From the NCBI GenBank assembly GCA_947632165.1, contig CANROI010000068.1, positions 1 through 7,294 of the forward strand: 7,294 bases of DNA, read 5' to 3'. Position numbers and translations under genes: made by a program. A model generated the notes under the pieces. The model was not told the DNA's origin. It saw nothing but the letters and a program-made list of their open reading frames with translations, and made no database searches. Each line of letters starts with the position of its first letter. Position 1 is the stretch's first letter. Positions 6,378-7,294 of the stretch are shown in pieces. This DNA is from an uncultured Clostridia bacterium (GTDB taxonomy: Bacteria > Bacillota > Clostridia > Christensenellales > Borkfalkiaceae).

Positions 6378-7294
6378 ATGAAAAAAAGAATTGCGTTGAT
6401 TTCCGTACTTTGCGTGGCGCTTCTCGCCTGCATCGTCGTTGCGATCGTGCTGATTGCGATCAGCGTCAAACCGCATGAACATGAATGGGGCCCCTGGAAG
6501 GGCGTCGAGGGCAACGAGCCCACCTGCCTCGAATATGGGATCGAGCGCAGAGCCTGCACGGGCTGCGACGAGGTCGAAACGAGGAATTCCCCCCGCCTCG
6601 GGCATCATTTCAACGAGAACAATGTCTGCACGCGCTGCGACACCGCGGTGACTGGCACGGAGGGCCTCTGGTATGAGACCTCCGCGGACAAGAGCTATGT
6701 CACCGTGATCGGGATCCTGCCCACCGCCGATGTGACGGACGTCGTGATCCCCCGCTATGTCAACGGCGTGCCCGTGGACGCGATCGATGATCGCGCGTTC
6801 GAAGAGCGCGAGATCTCGAGCGTCTATATCTCGGACGGCATCAAGCGCATCGGCAAATCGGCGTTTTCGGGCTGCGCGCTGCTCGAGGAATGCTTCATGT
6901 CCATCACGCTCGAGACGATCGGCGACGCGGCGTTTGCCCACTGTTCCCTGCTTCCGTCGATCGAGATCGCGCCCACTGCCGAGATCGGCAGCACCGCCTT
7001 TATGGAATGCACTTCGCTCGAAAAGATCGAGCTCCCCGATGGGTTCACTTCGCTCGGCGTCGGCGCGTTTTTGGACTGCACCGCGCTCAAGAGCGTCACG
7101 ATCGGCGCGGATCTTGCCGAGATCTCCGCGAACGCGTTCGAGGGCTGCACGGCGCTTGTCGAATTCCGCTCCGGGAAGGGGTTGCACTCGCTCGGGCCCT
7201 TTGCGTTCAAGGGGTGTGTAAAGCTCCGCGACGTCTATCTCGACAGCGGCTTCGTCGGCAAAGACGCCGTGATCGGCGGGGCGGCATTCCAGGA
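6378..7294 (+). CDS. Membrane-anchored leucine-rich repeat (BspA-like) surface protein, C-terminus beyond window
   Basis: 305 residues are visible, open to the right edge. ATG 6378 has GGAGG 5 nt upstream (6368-6372). MKKR followed by a hydrophobic stretch (5-30) is an uncleaved signal anchor or signal peptide; no lipobox fits well. Residues 34-88 form a Cys/His-rich module: HEHEWGPW, Cys50, CTGC (60-63), LGHHF (74-78) and CTRC (84-87), resembling the zinc-ribbon-like units common in surface proteins of gut Bacillota. From about residue 124 LRR_5 (Treponema pallidum/BspA-type) repeats begin, with A/S-F-x-x-C marks at residues 139, 162, 185, 207, 230, 253, 276 and 303, a period of 22-23 with one 27-residue step. 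Such proteins project a solenoid outside the cell and often bind host or polymer ligands; the ligand here is unknown. It has its own promoter, so it is probably a separate unit from the GH51-like gene. Confidence 0.9.
   Translation, partial: MKKRIALISVLCVALLACIVVAIVLIAISVKPHEHEWGPWKGVEGNEPTCLEYGIERRACTGCDEVETRNSPRLGHHFNENNVCTRCDTAVTGTEGLWYETSADKSYVTVIGILPTADVTDVVIPRYVNGVPVDAIDDRAFEEREISSVYISDGIKRIGKSAFSGCALLEECFMSITLETIGDAAFAHCSLLPSIEIAPTAEIGSTAFMECTSLEKIELPDGFTSLGVGAFLDCTALKSVTIGADLAEISANAFEGCTALVEFRSGKGLHSLGPFAFKGCVKLRDVYLDSGFVGKDAVIGGAAFQ

Noticed and set aside
2495..6559. A 1354-codon open frame on the minus strand covering the transporter and GH51-like genes
   Set aside because: It is codon-aligned with both real genes, which share a frame. 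It stays open because TTA, CTA and TCA codons (antisense stops) are absent from them, as expected in GC-rich coding sequence. Its protein is charged, low-complexity and matches no family, while the plus-strand products are clear families.

Overview
The window is a GC-rich bacterial chromosome segment holding four protein-coding genes: one leftward and three rightward. The genes use GC-rich codons, with strong AGGAGG-type ribosome sites and sigma-70/SigA-like promoters that have extended -10 elements. The gene types are a lipoprotein with InlB/Listeria-Bacteroides repeats, a Na/Pi cotransporter with a PhoU tail, a GH51-type arabinofuranosidase homologue and a BspA-type leucine-rich repeat surface protein. 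This mix suggests an uncultured Bacillota (Clostridia, gut-type). No rRNA or taxonomic marker is present, so the placement is an inference. I see no tRNA, rRNA, CRISPR array, transposase or phage gene.

Layout. Bases 1-2266 (minus strand) encode a large secreted lipoprotein whose C-terminus runs off the left edge. Bases 2267-2716 are a divergent intergenic region with a promoter facing each way, a perfect 16-bp GC hairpin and a second GC-rich patch between them. Bases 2717-4399 (plus) encode a 560-aa NptA/YjbB-type Na+/phosphate cotransporter. After a 93-nt gap carrying a perfect 15-bp tandem direct repeat, bases 4493-6247 encode a 584-aa GH51-family protein. Bases 6248-6377 hold a 14-bp palindrome, a weak terminator candidate and a strong promoter. 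Bases 6378-7294 encode the first 305 residues of a membrane-anchored LRR (BspA-like) protein that continues past the right edge.

How they may work together. The two edge genes are extracellular, repeat-built proteins suited to contact with the envelope or surroundings. The two central genes are an inner-membrane phosphate transporter and a cytoplasmic sugar-hydrolase homologue. They may share a transcript, because no clear terminator or promoter separates them, but no metabolic link is obvious. No pathway can be assembled from these four genes.

The most notable observation is that the GH51 protein is full length and in frame, yet both positions where the family carries its catalytic glutamates are changed (Ser330 and Asp418). 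It looks like a pseudoenzyme or an enzyme with altered function. The second is a three-copy, about 84-residue repeat of unrecognised family in the C-terminal half of the lipoprotein. I did not find a convincing new multi-gene system.
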